NCBI RefSeq assembly: GCF_010726245.1
Contig: NZ_AP022561.1
Location: 5,518,001-5,582,000, forward strand
Source of the DNA: Mycolicibacterium aichiense
Lineage (GTDB): Bacteria > Actinomycetota > Actinomycetes > Mycobacteriales > Mycobacteriaceae
DNA length: 64,000 bases
Reading direction: 5' to 3'
Every line of letters begins with the position of its first letter. Within the stretch, counting starts at the first letter, position 1. The position numbers were made by a program, and so were the translations under genes. The notes beneath the pieces were generated by a model, which saw only the letters and a list, made by a program, of their open reading frames with translations, had not been told where the DNA came from and did not search any database. Shown piece after piece: positions 7,813 to 16,615 of the stretch.

Positions 7813-9097
7813 GCTGCGGCGCCCGCGCCCGCTGGCCCGCGCGCTCGTCGAACTGGCCAATGCCGCCAACGGATTTCGCCCACTGGGGCGCCAGGGCTAC
7901 AAGACGCTGGTGGTCTTCTCGTTCGGCTGGCCCACCTCGGAAGTACCGATGCTCTACCTGGGCGGCTCCGTTCTCGACGCGGCACGGCGCGGCCTGCGCG
8001 GCGACTTCCGCGGCCGGCGGGGTGTCGCCGCGCTGGCGTTGACGGCCGCGTCATGGCTGTTCCTGCTGGCGATTCAGCGCCGCAACGTGACCACACCCCG
8101 ACCGGTGTTGCGCGACGCGCTGGTCGAGGGGCTCGGCGAGGACTTCACCGACGTCCTGGACACGTTGCCGGGCACACCGTCCCCGTCGGGGCGACCCAGC
8201 GGCTTTTCTCCCGTCGCTGCGCTCGCCCCGGCGTGGCGGACCACCTGGTCGCGGCGACGTTTCGTCGACAAGACGAGCACGATCAGCTACGGACCGCACG
8301 GGCGGGCCAATCTGGCCGACGTATGGCGCCGCCGCGACCTGCCCCGCGAGGGCAAGGCGCCGGTGCTGCTGGAGGTTCCCGGTGGCGCGTGGGCCATCGG
8401 CTGGCGCCGCCCTCAGGCCTACCCGTTGATGAGCCACCTCGCCGACCGCGGCTGGATCTGTGTGGCGATGAACTACCGGGTCAGCCCGGCGCACACCTGG
8501 CCGGACCACATCGTCGACGTCAAGCGTGCGCTGGCCTGGATCAAGGAGAACATCGCAGACTACGGCGGTGACCCGAATTTCGTTGCCATCACCGGTGGTT
8601 CGGCCGGCGGGCATCTGGCGGCGCTGGCGGCCTTGACTCCCAACGACCCGCAGTACCAGCCTGGCTTCACCGACGCGGACACGTCGGTGGTGGCGGCGGT
8701 CCCGGTGTACGGGCGCTACGACTGGTACACCACGCACGGCAACGGCCGCCGCGAGTTCATCGGCTACCTCGAGCGCCTCGTCGTCAAGCGGCAGTTCAGC
8801 CGGTTCCGGGATATCTACACCGCCGCATCACCGATCCGGCGGTTGCGCGCGGACGCCCCGCCGTTCTTCATCCTGCACGGCGAGCACGACTCGGTGATCC
8901 CGGTCGACGAGGCGCGGGACTTCGTCGCCGAATTCCGCACGGTGGCACAGGCGCCGGTGCTCTACGCCGAATTGCCCGGCGCACAGCACGCTTTCGACAT
9001 CTTCTCCTCGCCGCGGGCACATCAGTCCGCCGAGGCGGTCGGGCAGTTCCTGTCGTGGGTATACGCCAAATGGTCGACTAAGGGGGAGCATGCGTAA
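7781..9097 (+). CDS. lipO: LipO-like alpha/beta-hydrolase esterase
   Basis: 438 residues, starting at ATG 7781 inside the 3' end of fadD12 (32-base overlap). The N-terminal third contains hydrophobic segments (about residues 40-60 and 80-100), consistent with membrane attachment. The catalytic domain has the nucleophile elbow ITGGSAGGHLA, an oxyanion region EVPGGAWAIG in place of the usual HGGG, the acid in HGEHDSVIP and the His in PGAQHAFDIF. It hydrolyses a carboxylic ester; the natural substrate is unknown. Position and length agree with Rv1426c. A related esterase lies at 11501-12697. Confidence 0.8.
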   Translation: MNSSLTRLTAELRRPRPLARALVELANAANGFRPLGRQGYKTLVVFSFGWPTSEVPMLYLGGSVLDAARRGLRGDFRGRRGVAALALTAASWLFLLAIQRRNVTTPRPVLRDALVEGLGEDFTDVLDTLPGTPSPSGRPSGFSPVAALAPAWRTTWSRRRFVDKTSTISYGPHGRANLADVWRRRDLPREGKAPVLLEVPGGAWAIGWRRPQAYPLMSHLADRGWICVAMNYRVSPAHTWPDHIVDVKRALAWIKENIADYGGDPNFVAITGGSAGGHLAALAALTPNDPQYQPGFTDADTSVVAAVPVYGRYDWYTTHGNGRREFIGYLERLVVKRQFSRFRDIYTAASPIRRLRADAPPFFILHGEHDSVIPVDEARDFVAEFRTVAQAPVLYAELPGAQHAFDIFSSPRAHQSAEAVGQFLSWVYAKWSTKGEHA

Positions 9098-10028
9098 ACA
9101 CGTCCGGCGGGTCCGCGATATCGGGCTACGCCGAGTGATCATCGCTGCCGCCCTGCTGGTGGCCGTGCTCGCGGCGAGTGTCGCGGGGTATGCCTCCAGC
9201 CGGAACAACACCGACCAGGAAAGTTTCTTTGGCGACGGCGACAATGCCGACCGGGTCAACGTCACCGCCTGGATCACGAAGGTCGACTCTGCGACCCAAC
9301 AGCTTTCGGTGACCATCATCCAGGTGGCACCGAATGGCAAGCTGGCCAACCCGGACGGCAACTTCATCCAGGACGTGACACTGACGACGGCCGCGATCGG
9401 CAACTGGAAGGCCGAGATCAAGGCGGGCGATCCCGCCCCGGACATCGAGCAGAGGGTCGGCGTCGACGGCGCGGTCACCGACTATCCGTTCGATCGCTAC
9501 ACCGGTCAGCTGGAGGTTCACGTCTTCACTCCCGAGGGAAACAATCTTCCGGTGGCCCTCACCGTGGTCAACACCGATCCGTTCTTCGGGCTCAACACCT
9601 CCTCGGTGACATCCCAGGGCGGTGTCGCGGTGAATCTCGGCCTGCACCGCACCATGCCCACCGTGATCTTCGCGGTGTTCATCATGGTGCTGATGCTGGG
9701 CCTGGCGCTCGGCGCGGTGGTCGCCGCCTTCTACATCCTGCATTGGCGACGGGGCCTGATCTTCCCGGCCTGCTCGATGATGGCGGCCATCCTGTTCGCG
9801 TTGATCCCGCTACGCAATGCGGTGCCTGGTAACCCGCCGATCGGTTCGATCATCGACTTCGGGTCGTTCTTCATCGCCGAAGCGGTGATCTCGATCTCGC
9901 TGATCTCCAGCATCGTTCTGGGCTTCCGGCATCAGCGCAAGATCGAACTCGCCGAAAGCGCCGCCACCGAGGTTCTGGAGAAGAACCCCGCCGAGGACAG
10001 CCCGACGACCGCCACCGAGTATCGCTAG
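9090..10028 (+). CDS. DUF4436 membrane protein
   Basis: 312 residues. One N-terminal transmembrane helix (about residues 18-38) is followed by an extracytoplasmic domain of about 150 residues (contains DYPFDRYTGQLEVHVF) and three C-terminal helices (about 190-290, with the conserved loop PLRNAVPGNPPIGSIID). The order and the PLRNxxPGxPP loop match DUF4436. Its function is unknown. It overlaps the esterase end by eight bases, follows a purine-rich ribosome site (AAGGGGGA), and overlaps the convergent WS/DGAT stop by four bases. A paralogue is encoded at 40603-41508. Confidence 0.75.
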   Translation: MRKHVRRVRDIGLRRVIIAAALLVAVLAASVAGYASSRNNTDQESFFGDGDNADRVNVTAWITKVDSATQQLSVTIIQVAPNGKLANPDGNFIQDVTLTTAAIGNWKAEIKAGDPAPDIEQRVGVDGAVTDYPFDRYTGQLEVHVFTPEGNNLPVALTVVNTDPFFGLNTSSVTSQGGVAVNLGLHRTMPTVIFAVFIMVLMLGLALGAVVAAFYILHWRRGLIFPACSMMAAILFALIPLRNAVPGNPPIGSIIDFGSFFIAEAVISISLISSIVLGFRHQRKIELAESAATEVLEKNPAEDSPTTATEYR

Positions 10029-11443
10029 GCTTGCGCCATCGCGGTCTCGACGACCGCCAGTTCACCGGAAAGCCCTGCCGCCACTCGTATTTCGGAGAAC
10101 GCCGCCAGCATGGCCTCGGTGACCTCGTGCGGGTCGCCGACCGTGATGCTGTCGGTGAGCACCGAGATGTTGAGCTGGTCGACGTAGCTCCACACGGTGA
10201 TGTTCATCCCGCTGCCGGTGGTCAGCGGACCGACGGAGTAGATCTCGGTGACCAGTGCCCCGCCGACCCGGCCGTGTTCGCGCGGTCCGGGCACGTTCGA
10301 GATCGGCAGATTCAGCACCTTGTTCTGGCCGTCCTTGGTGGACAACCACTTGAACAGCGCCTGGGCCGGCGCAGGCGGCAAATAGGTGGACCACCGGCTG
10401 ATGAGTTCTGGACCGACGAGCTGGTGGCTCTCCTTGGCCAGTACGGCGGCGTCATGGGTCTGCCGCACCCGCTCCAGTGGATCTTCGACGTCGACCGGGA
10501 CGGCCACCATCATGCCGGTGAAGTAATTGCCCGACACCCGATCCGGGTCGAAGTTGAAGCTCACCGGCACCGAGGCCAGCAGCGGGTGATCGGCCACCCC
10601 GTCGTAGCGCAGCAGCAGCGTGCGCAGGGCGCCTGCGGCGGTGGCCAGCACCATGTCGTTGATCGTGACACCGAGGAGCTTGCTGGTCTCTTTGACTTCG
10701 GCGAGCGCCAAAGTTGCTGTGGCGAACCGTCGTTCGGGGGCGAGCATGTGGTTGAGGAAGGACGGCGGCGGGGTGAAGGGCATGGTCAGCTCGGGCGACA
10801 GCTTGCGGTTGCTGCGGCGCACTCGGGACATACCGTCGGCGGTGTACTTGATCACGCTCGGCAACTTGGCGATCTGCCGGAAATGGTCGGCGAATGCCGA
10901 GCGCACCAGCTCACCGCGGCGGGGTGAGGGGTCGGTCGAGAAATCCTGGTCCGGGTCGGGACCGCTCTGCAGATCCATCCCGCGCGCCATCAGGTTCCCG
11001 GAGGCGACACCGTCGGCCAGCGCGTGATGGATCTTGCCGACAACGGCGATGCGCCCGTTGGCAAGACCCTCGACGAAGTACATCTCCCACAGTGGACGGT
11101 CCCGGTCCAGCGGGGTGCTGGCGATCTCGCCGATCGCCTCATCCAGTTCGCGCCGCCCACCCGGCTCCTTCACCCGCCACGGGCGGATGTGGTACTCGAG
11201 GTCGACGTCGCAGTTCTCCCGCCACATCGGGTGGTGGAACTTGAACGGGATGGTGACCAACTGGTACCGGAACGGATCGAGCTTGTAGAGCCTGCCCCGG
11301 ATCACCTGACGGAACTCTTCGACACCGAAGGTGCGCTCACCGAGGTCCTGCAATTCGATGATCGCCACCTTGAGGGTGTGCATGTGCACATTGGGAGCCT
11401 CGCTGTACAGCAGCACAGCATCCCAGCCACGCAATCTCTTCAT
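10025..11443 (-). CDS. Wax ester synthase / diacylglycerol acyltransferase (Rv1425-like)
   Basis: 472 residues, the usual WS/DGAT size. The condensing motif GKIHHALADGVASG (HHxxxDG) near residue 130 marks the active site. The conserved C-terminal segment LNLPISNVPGPRE is present, as is VPVSFNFD. These enzymes esterify fatty alcohols or diacylglycerol with acyl-CoA and build wax esters or triacylglycerol stores. In M. tuberculosis Rv1425 is also convergent with lipO. It is probably cotranscribed with the esterase upstream (57-base gap), so synthesis and turnover of the same lipid could be linked. Confidence 0.88.
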   Translation of the reverse strand: MKRLRGWDAVLLYSEAPNVHMHTLKVAIIELQDLGERTFGVEEFRQVIRGRLYKLDPFRYQLVTIPFKFHHPMWRENCDVDLEYHIRPWRVKEPGGRRELDEAIGEIASTPLDRDRPLWEMYFVEGLANGRIAVVGKIHHALADGVASGNLMARGMDLQSGPDPDQDFSTDPSPRRGELVRSAFADHFRQIAKLPSVIKYTADGMSRVRRSNRKLSPELTMPFTPPPSFLNHMLAPERRFATATLALAEVKETSKLLGVTINDMVLATAAGALRTLLLRYDGVADHPLLASVPVSFNFDPDRVSGNYFTGMMVAVPVDVEDPLERVRQTHDAAVLAKESHQLVGPELISRWSTYLPPAPAQALFKWLSTKDGQNKVLNLPISNVPGPREHGRVGGALVTEIYSVGPLTTGSGMNITVWSYVDQLNISVLTDSITVGDPHEVTEAMLAAFSEIRVAAGLSGELAVVETAMAQA

Positions 11444-11500
11444 CCGTGCGCCTCTCCGCCCCTGCCCCGTCCCGATCGGGACGATACAGCCGAGTAGGTC

Positions 11501-12697
11501 TCAGATGACCTCTTTGGTGGACATCGCCGCGCGGTCGCGGTGGATCCGATTGAGGAACAGACCGATCGCTGTCGACACCGACCCGGTGCGAGCACCGTCG
11601 GTCATGTCGAAACCGTGTCCGGCGCCGGGCAATTCGACATATCCCACCGGAGAGTGGGACACGCTGCGCAACCGCTCGACGAAGCTCTGGGCCTGCGCGA
11701 CGGGAATGACGCTGTCGCCGGAGCCGTGCACCACCAGGAACGGCGGGGCGTCGGGATGGATCCGCGCGATCGGTGACGCCTTGCGGAAGAGATCACCGTG
11801 CTTGCTCTGCTTCTTGTTGACCACCACGCGCTCGAGGAAGTCGACGAACCGCATGCGTTCCGGCGTCGAGCGGTCTTCCCAGTCGTACCGGCCGTAGATA
11901 CCCACGACGGCGTCGACTGCGGTGTCCGAACCCTCCGGCAGGTGCTCCTGGAACTCGGGGTCGTCGATGGTCAGTCCGGCCAGCGCGGCCAGGTGACCGC
12001 CGGCCGAACACCCGGCGACGGCAACGAAGTCGCGGTCGCCACCGAAGCGGTCGACGTTGGCGCGGGCCCAGGCGATCGCGGCCTTGATGTCGTGGATGTG
12101 CTGCGGCCACGGGTGGTGCGGCGCGACGCGGTACTCCACGGACAGGCACACCCAGCCCTGGGCGGCCAGATGCGACATCAGTGCGTAGCCCTGCAGGATG
12201 CGGCTGCCATGAACCCAGGCGCCGCCCGGGACGAACACGAGAACCGGTGCGGGCTCGGCGGGCAGATCCTCGCGACGCCAGACATCGAGAACCTGGGTCG
12301 GGTGATCGCCGTAGCGAACCGACGAACGGTAGAGATGCTTGCGGTGCTCCAGGGCCCTCGCCACCGGCGGCTTGGTGTCGGGCGCCGGCCAGTCGATCTG
12401 CAGGTCCTCGGGCAGCACCACACCCCGCAACCCGGTTTCGGCGACCTGGCGGGTGCTCTCCCGCTGAACTCGGCGCACGCGGCCGGCGTCGGGCGCCAGC
12501 CACGACTTGGCGGCCGCACCGAGGAGCTCGGGCATCTGCTTGGCGCCCCACACACTCATGGCGCTCAGCGCGCCCAGCGGCTCCAGATGCTTGCCGACCA
12601 CGGGCAGCTGGGCTGAGGCCATGCTCATCGCCATCAGATAGTCGGCCGGACCCGCCTGCATCATCCAGCGGGCCGTCGTCCACGGATTAACCGTCAT
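11501..12697 (-). CDS. LipO/LipM-type alpha/beta-hydrolase esterase
   Basis: 398 residues from the ATG at 12697. The hydrolase domain (about residues 130-390) shows VAGCSAGGHLA (nucleophile Ser), FVPGGAWVHGS (oxyanion region), VHGSGDSVIP (acid) and LPGAGHGFDMT (His). The N-terminal 120 residues have no recognisable domain but include hydrophobic stretches. It is clearly related to the esterase at 7781-9097 (shared YRV.P.HxWP.HI.D.K and IYGRYDW blocks), so the two are likely paralogues flanking the WS/DGAT and DUF4436 genes. A carboxylic ester hydrolase for a lipid substrate is inferred. Confidence 0.8.
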   Translation of the reverse strand: MTVNPWTTARWMMQAGPADYLMAMSMASAQLPVVGKHLEPLGALSAMSVWGAKQMPELLGAAAKSWLAPDAGRVRRVQRESTRQVAETGLRGVVLPEDLQIDWPAPDTKPPVARALEHRKHLYRSSVRYGDHPTQVLDVWRREDLPAEPAPVLVFVPGGAWVHGSRILQGYALMSHLAAQGWVCLSVEYRVAPHHPWPQHIHDIKAAIAWARANVDRFGGDRDFVAVAGCSAGGHLAALAGLTIDDPEFQEHLPEGSDTAVDAVVGIYGRYDWEDRSTPERMRFVDFLERVVVNKKQSKHGDLFRKASPIARIHPDAPPFLVVHGSGDSVIPVAQAQSFVERLRSVSHSPVGYVELPGAGHGFDMTDGARTGSVSTAIGLFLNRIHRDRAAMSTKEVI

Positions 12698-12826
12698 GGC
12701 GCGAAGCGTACCCCGCTGGCACTTTCTGAAACGACAAATTCTTCGGAATGTTCACTGCTTTGCTGGCCGAATCGAGATTCAGTCGTGCCCAGCGAATCCC
12801 GCGGTGCGCCGGGGTTTGCCCGGACG

Positions 12827-13837
12827 TCAGTGTCCGGCGTTTCGCGCCAGCTCGATCGCGAATGAATTCACGAAGTGACCCGGGCCCGGATCGCCCCGGC
12901 CGCAGGACCCGTCGGAGTCACCCGGACGCTTGACCCACAGGAACGCGTCGATGTGGCCGTTTCCGGTGTTGGTGGTCGGCTGGACGCCGAGCGCCCGGCC
13001 GCTCGGGTTGCACCAGTACAGCTCCCCGTCGGCCGGTCCGTTGCCGTTGCGTGAGGTGTCGATGACATACGGCTTGCCGCCGGTCATGCCGGAAATCGCT
13101 TCGCCGTAACCGATTTCCTCATCGGTGGTGAAGAAGTTGGAGACGTTGAGGCTGAAGCCGCGGGCTTTCTCGATACCCACCTGGTTGAGCCGATTGGCGA
13201 TCTCGTCCGCGGGAAGCCACCGCGAGTGTCCGGCGTCGACGTACACCGCGGCGGCGGGGTTGCGGGTCAGCGTGTCCACGCCGTAACGAATCAGGTCGAA
13301 GCGCTCCTGACGCGCGCTGCCCGACAGGCAGTCGGCCATGTCGAGGGCATCCGGTTCCAGGATGACCGTCACCGGGCCGCCGCCGATCTGGGAGGCGACG
13401 CGGTCGATCCACCCGCGGTAGGCCTCGCCCGAGCCGAAACCGCCTGCCGCGAAGCTGCCGCAGTCGCGGTTCGGCAGCGAGTAGATGGCCAGCATCGGCA
13501 TGGCGCCGGCCGCCCAGGCCCCGTTGAGATAGGTGCTCACCGCAGCGGCCGGCACCAGGTTGTCGATGAAGTAAGCCTGGGGGGTGTTGGCGATGTAGGC
13601 CAGTTCGGGGCTGTCCGGATTCGCCTTCGAGGCCCGCATGGCCGCCGAGTTCGGATCGACGTAGAACGGCGATCCACCGATCGGGGCGGCGTCATCCGCG
13701 AGGCGGATGGGGCCGGTGTGAACCGGCGCGGTGCCGAGTACCAGCCCGGCGACGACAGCGAGGGTCAGGAACGGGGCGATCCACCGTGCGACGGCACCGG
13801 CAGCGAAGGACATCACCGAAGAAAAGCTAGTGCGCAC
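12827..13837 (-). CDS. Glycoside hydrolase family 6 (endoglucanase, CelA-like), exported
   Basis: About 336 residues from the GTG at 13837; ATG 13813 is an alternative, and a longer start at 13900 would nearly reach the divergent gene. A hydrophobic segment near the N-terminus (IAPFLTLAVVAGLVLGTAP) acts as signal or anchor. The GH6 core is clear: VILEPDALDMADC (contains the Asp acting as acid), YVDAGHSRWL, YVIDTSRNGNG and LWVKRPGDSDGSCG, followed by a C-terminal HFVNSFAIELARNAG. GH6 enzymes invert beta-1,4-glucan bonds; M. tuberculosis CelA1 (Rv0062) belongs here. It is divergent from an amidohydrolase. The natural glucan target in a mycobacterium is uncertain. Confidence 0.85.
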   Translation of the reverse strand: MRTSFSSVMSFAAGAVARWIAPFLTLAVVAGLVLGTAPVHTGPIRLADDAAPIGGSPFYVDPNSAAMRASKANPDSPELAYIANTPQAYFIDNLVPAAAVSTYLNGAWAAGAMPMLAIYSLPNRDCGSFAAGGFGSGEAYRGWIDRVASQIGGGPVTVILEPDALDMADCLSGSARQERFDLIRYGVDTLTRNPAAAVYVDAGHSRWLPADEIANRLNQVGIEKARGFSLNVSNFFTTDEEIGYGEAISGMTGGKPYVIDTSRNGNGPADGELYWCNPSGRALGVQPTTNTGNGHIDAFLWVKRPGDSDGSCGRGDPGPGHFVNSFAIELARNAGH

Positions 13838-13914
13838 CCGCGGCAAACGCCAACTGTCGGCCACGTCGAACCGGACTTCGTCCCTAGACTCAGACGACAC
13901 TGAAGGAGGCCGGG

Positions 13915-15552
13915 ATGACCATGGCTGCGGATGCGATCTATGTGGGCGGCACTATCGTCACGATCGACGACCTCAACCCGTCGGCAACCGCCCTGGCGGT
14001 GCGGGCCGGGCGGATCACCGCGGTCGGCGACCGAGACGACGTCATAGCCGCGCATCGGGGGCCCAGTACCCGGGAGATCGACCTCGACGGTGCGACGTTG
14101 TTGCCGGGTTTCCTCGACCCGCACAGCCACTACATCAACTCATTGACCGTCGCCAACCAGGTGAACGTGTTCGCTCCACCTGCCGGGCCAGGCGCCGACG
14201 TCGGCGCGATCGTGGATTCCCTCAGGTCATTTCGGGACACACACCGGGTGCCCGCCGGCGAGATGATCGTCGCTTACGGCTACGACGACACCTTGATGCC
14301 CGGCGGACGGACGCTGCACAAGGAGGACCTCGACGCCGACTTCCCGGCCAATCCGGTACTGGTGGGCCATGTTTCGATGCACGGCGCGGTGCTCAACTCG
14401 GCGGCGATGCGGATGTTCGGTATCACCGCGGACACCGAGACTCCCGCAGGCGGGGTGATCGTGCGCAAAGAGGGTTCCACCGAGCCCGACGGGCTGGTGA
14501 TGGAGACGGCGTTCTTACCGATCTTCGCCGCCATGCCCAAGCCGACACCGTCGCAGGAGATCGCCTGGAGCAAGGCGGGGCAGATGCTCTACGCCGCGGC
14601 GGGCATCACGACGGCGCATGAAGGCGCCACCCACGCCTCAGACGTGGAATTGATCTACCGGGCCGCCGAAGGCGGAGCGACCCTGATCGACGTCGTTGCC
14701 TATCCGTTCATTCTCGAACTCGACGAGGTGCTGCAACGTCACCCTCCGGAGACGTTCGGCAGCTACCACAACAGGGTCAAGCTCGGCGGGGTGAAAGTCA
14801 CCCTGGACGGCTCGCCACAAGGACGCACGGCATATTTCACAACGCCGTACCTGACCGATGGCCCTGACGGACAGCACAACTGGTGCGGTGAGCTCGGCTT
14901 CTCCCAGGAGACTGTCAACGGCTGGTTCAAGAAGGTCTACGACCTCGGCCTGCCGCTCGACATTCACGCCAACGGAGACGCGGCCATCGACGTCGCGCTT
15001 GCCGCCCACGAATTCGCGGGCGCCGGCGATCTCGGCAAGGACCGTCTCACGGTCATGGTCCACTCTCAATTCGTCCGCCGGGACCAGCTTCAGCGCTACG
15101 TCGACTATCGGATCATCCCGTCGTTCTTCACCCCGCACACTTTCTACTTCGGCGACGCGCACGTCCGGTTGCGCGGTAAGACCCAGGCAGACTTCCTGTC
15201 CCCGATGCGCGCGGCGATCGACCTCGGGCTCTCCCCCACCAACCACACCGACTTCGTCGTCACCCCGCTGGATCAGATGTTCGTGGTGTGGACGGCGGTG
15301 AACCGAATCTCGCGCGGCGGCGACATTATCGGGGCCGACCAGCGCGTCACCGCACTAGAGGCGCTGAAGGCCATCACGATCAACGCCGCACGCCAGTACC
15401 GCGAGGCGGACGTCAAGGGCTCGCTGGAGGTCGGCAAACTCGCCGATCTCGTTGTGCTGGATGATAATCCGCTGACGGTTGACCCGATGACCATCAAGGA
15501 CATCACGGTCGTCGAGACGATCAAGGAAGGGTCTACCGTCTACCGCGCCTAG
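13915..15552 (+). CDS. Amidohydrolase, YtcJ-like (amidohydrolase family 3)
   Basis: 545 residues; GAAGGAGG stands a few bases before ATG 13915. It has the metal-binding HxH motif LPGFLDPHSHYIN (about residue 70), a second histidine block in LDIHANGDAAID, and the C-terminal NHTDFVVTPLDQM and GSLEVGKLADLVVLDDNPL segments seen in metal-dependent hydrolases. The YtcJ family includes N-substituted formamide deformylases and related amidases; the substrate here cannot be assigned. It is separated from the divergent GH6 gene by under 80 bases and ends convergently with the alcohol dehydrogenase gene. Confidence 0.8.
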   Translation: MTMAADAIYVGGTIVTIDDLNPSATALAVRAGRITAVGDRDDVIAAHRGPSTREIDLDGATLLPGFLDPHSHYINSLTVANQVNVFAPPAGPGADVGAIVDSLRSFRDTHRVPAGEMIVAYGYDDTLMPGGRTLHKEDLDADFPANPVLVGHVSMHGAVLNSAAMRMFGITADTETPAGGVIVRKEGSTEPDGLVMETAFLPIFAAMPKPTPSQEIAWSKAGQMLYAAAGITTAHEGATHASDVELIYRAAEGGATLIDVVAYPFILELDEVLQRHPPETFGSYHNRVKLGGVKVTLDGSPQGRTAYFTTPYLTDGPDGQHNWCGELGFSQETVNGWFKKVYDLGLPLDIHANGDAAIDVALAAHEFAGAGDLGKDRLTVMVHSQFVRRDQLQRYVDYRIIPSFFTPHTFYFGDAHVRLRGKTQADFLSPMRAAIDLGLSPTNHTDFVVTPLDQMFVVWTAVNRISRGGDIIGADQRVTALEALKAITINAARQYREADVKGSLEVGKLADLVVLDDNPLTVDPMTIKDITVVETIKEGSTVYRA

Positions 15553-15560
15553 GTCAGCGG

Positions 15561-15595
15561 GTCACGGCGTGAGCGCCCCATGTCACGGCGTGAGC
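15561..15595. repeat. Two 14-base direct repeats between convergent genes
   Basis: GTCACGGCGTGAGC occurs at 15561-15574 and again at 15582-15595, the second copy covering the stop region of the alcohol dehydrogenase gene. It looks like a small local duplication; no function is evident. Confidence 0.6.
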
Positions 15596-16608
15596 AGGAC
15601 CTTGACGACCTCGCCCGACCGCGCCGCGACGGCGGCGTAGCCGTCGGCCGCTTGCTCCAGTGGCAGGGAGGTGGTGAAGATCCCGTCGACGTCGAGGCGC
15701 CCGCTCTGCAGCAGCGGGATGAGTTCGGGCCAGGTCTGCTGGACCGGCGCAGTGGTCATCCGGAAGGTGAGGCTGCGCAGCAGGGCGGTGATCGCCGGGA
15801 ACGGATAGGGGTTGAGGTTGTGCACCCCGACCACCGACACCGTGCCGCCGGCACGCACGGTGGCCAGCGAGTCGTCGAGCGTGGTGTCGTTGCCGACGGC
15901 GTCGATCACCGAATGCGCCCCGAGGCCGTCGGTCGCCTCCATGACGGTCGGTGCGGCTGCCGGTTCGATCGCGATCGCGCCGAGCCGGGCGGCCCGCTCC
16001 CGGCGCTGCGCGACCGGGTCGACGGCGTAAACCCGTGCCGCACCCTGGAACAGCGCGCTGCGCACCGCGCACAGCCCGACCGCACCCAGCCCGATGACCA
16101 CCACAGTGCCGCCGAGCGGGATGTCGGCGCGTTTGGCCGCGATCCAGCCGGTGGACAGGTTGTCAGTGAGCAGCAGGGCCTGCTCGGTGTCGATGTTCTC
16201 CGGCATCTTGAGCAGCTGGAAGTCGGCGGCCGGCACGGCCATCAGTTCTGCCTGCGCGCCGCCGAGCACCCCGGAACCGAAGACCTGCGGACCCGATGCG
16301 CACAGGATCGGATCCTTGGTCGCGCAGCCGGTGCAGGCGCCGCAGCCGGCCACCGACGACACGATGACCTGGTCGCCGACCTTCACCGTGCGCACATCCG
16401 AGCCGACCTCGACGACCGTGCCGATGGCCTCGTGGCCCAGCGAGAGAGGCTGGAACAGCGGGTAGTCGCCCTCGTAGAAGTGCAGGTCCGAGCCGCAGAT
16501 GGCGGCCGCCGTCACCTTGACGATCGCGCCTGTCGATCCGGGCAGCACCGGGTCCGGCCAGTCGTCGACCCGGACCGATCCCGGTGTGTCGATGAGCACC
16601 GCGCGCAT
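15583..16608 (-). CDS. Zinc-dependent alcohol dehydrogenase (MDR superfamily)
   Basis: 341 residues from ATG 16608. The catalytic zinc site is visible (AAICGSDLHFYEG, then GHEAIGTVVEVG). The structural zinc loop has four cysteines, in CGACTGCATKDPILC. The nucleotide fold has VIGLGAVGLCAV followed by AVDP. It oxidises an alcohol to an aldehyde or ketone with NAD(P). Its start lies seven bases after the stop of the Baeyer-Villiger monooxygenase gene, so the two form an operon. In that setting it most likely supplies the ketone for the monooxygenase, or oxidises the alcohol released after ester hydrolysis. Confidence 0.85.
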   Translation of the reverse strand: MRAVLIDTPGSVRVDDWPDPVLPGSTGAIVKVTAAAICGSDLHFYEGDYPLFQPLSLGHEAIGTVVEVGSDVRTVKVGDQVIVSSVAGCGACTGCATKDPILCASGPQVFGSGVLGGAQAELMAVPAADFQLLKMPENIDTEQALLLTDNLSTGWIAAKRADIPLGGTVVVIGLGAVGLCAVRSALFQGAARVYAVDPVAQRRERAARLGAIAIEPAAAPTVMEATDGLGAHSVIDAVGNDTTLDDSLATVRAGGTVSVVGVHNLNPYPFPAITALLRSLTFRMTTAPVQQTWPELIPLLQSGRLDVDGIFTTSLPLEQAADGYAAVAARSGEVVKVLLTP

Positions 16609-16615
16609 GGTGTCC

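Noticed and set aside
13838..13900. Longer start for the GH6 gene
   Set aside because: It would leave only 14 bases to the divergent amidohydrolase start, with no space for promoters, and places 20 charged residues before the signal anchor.
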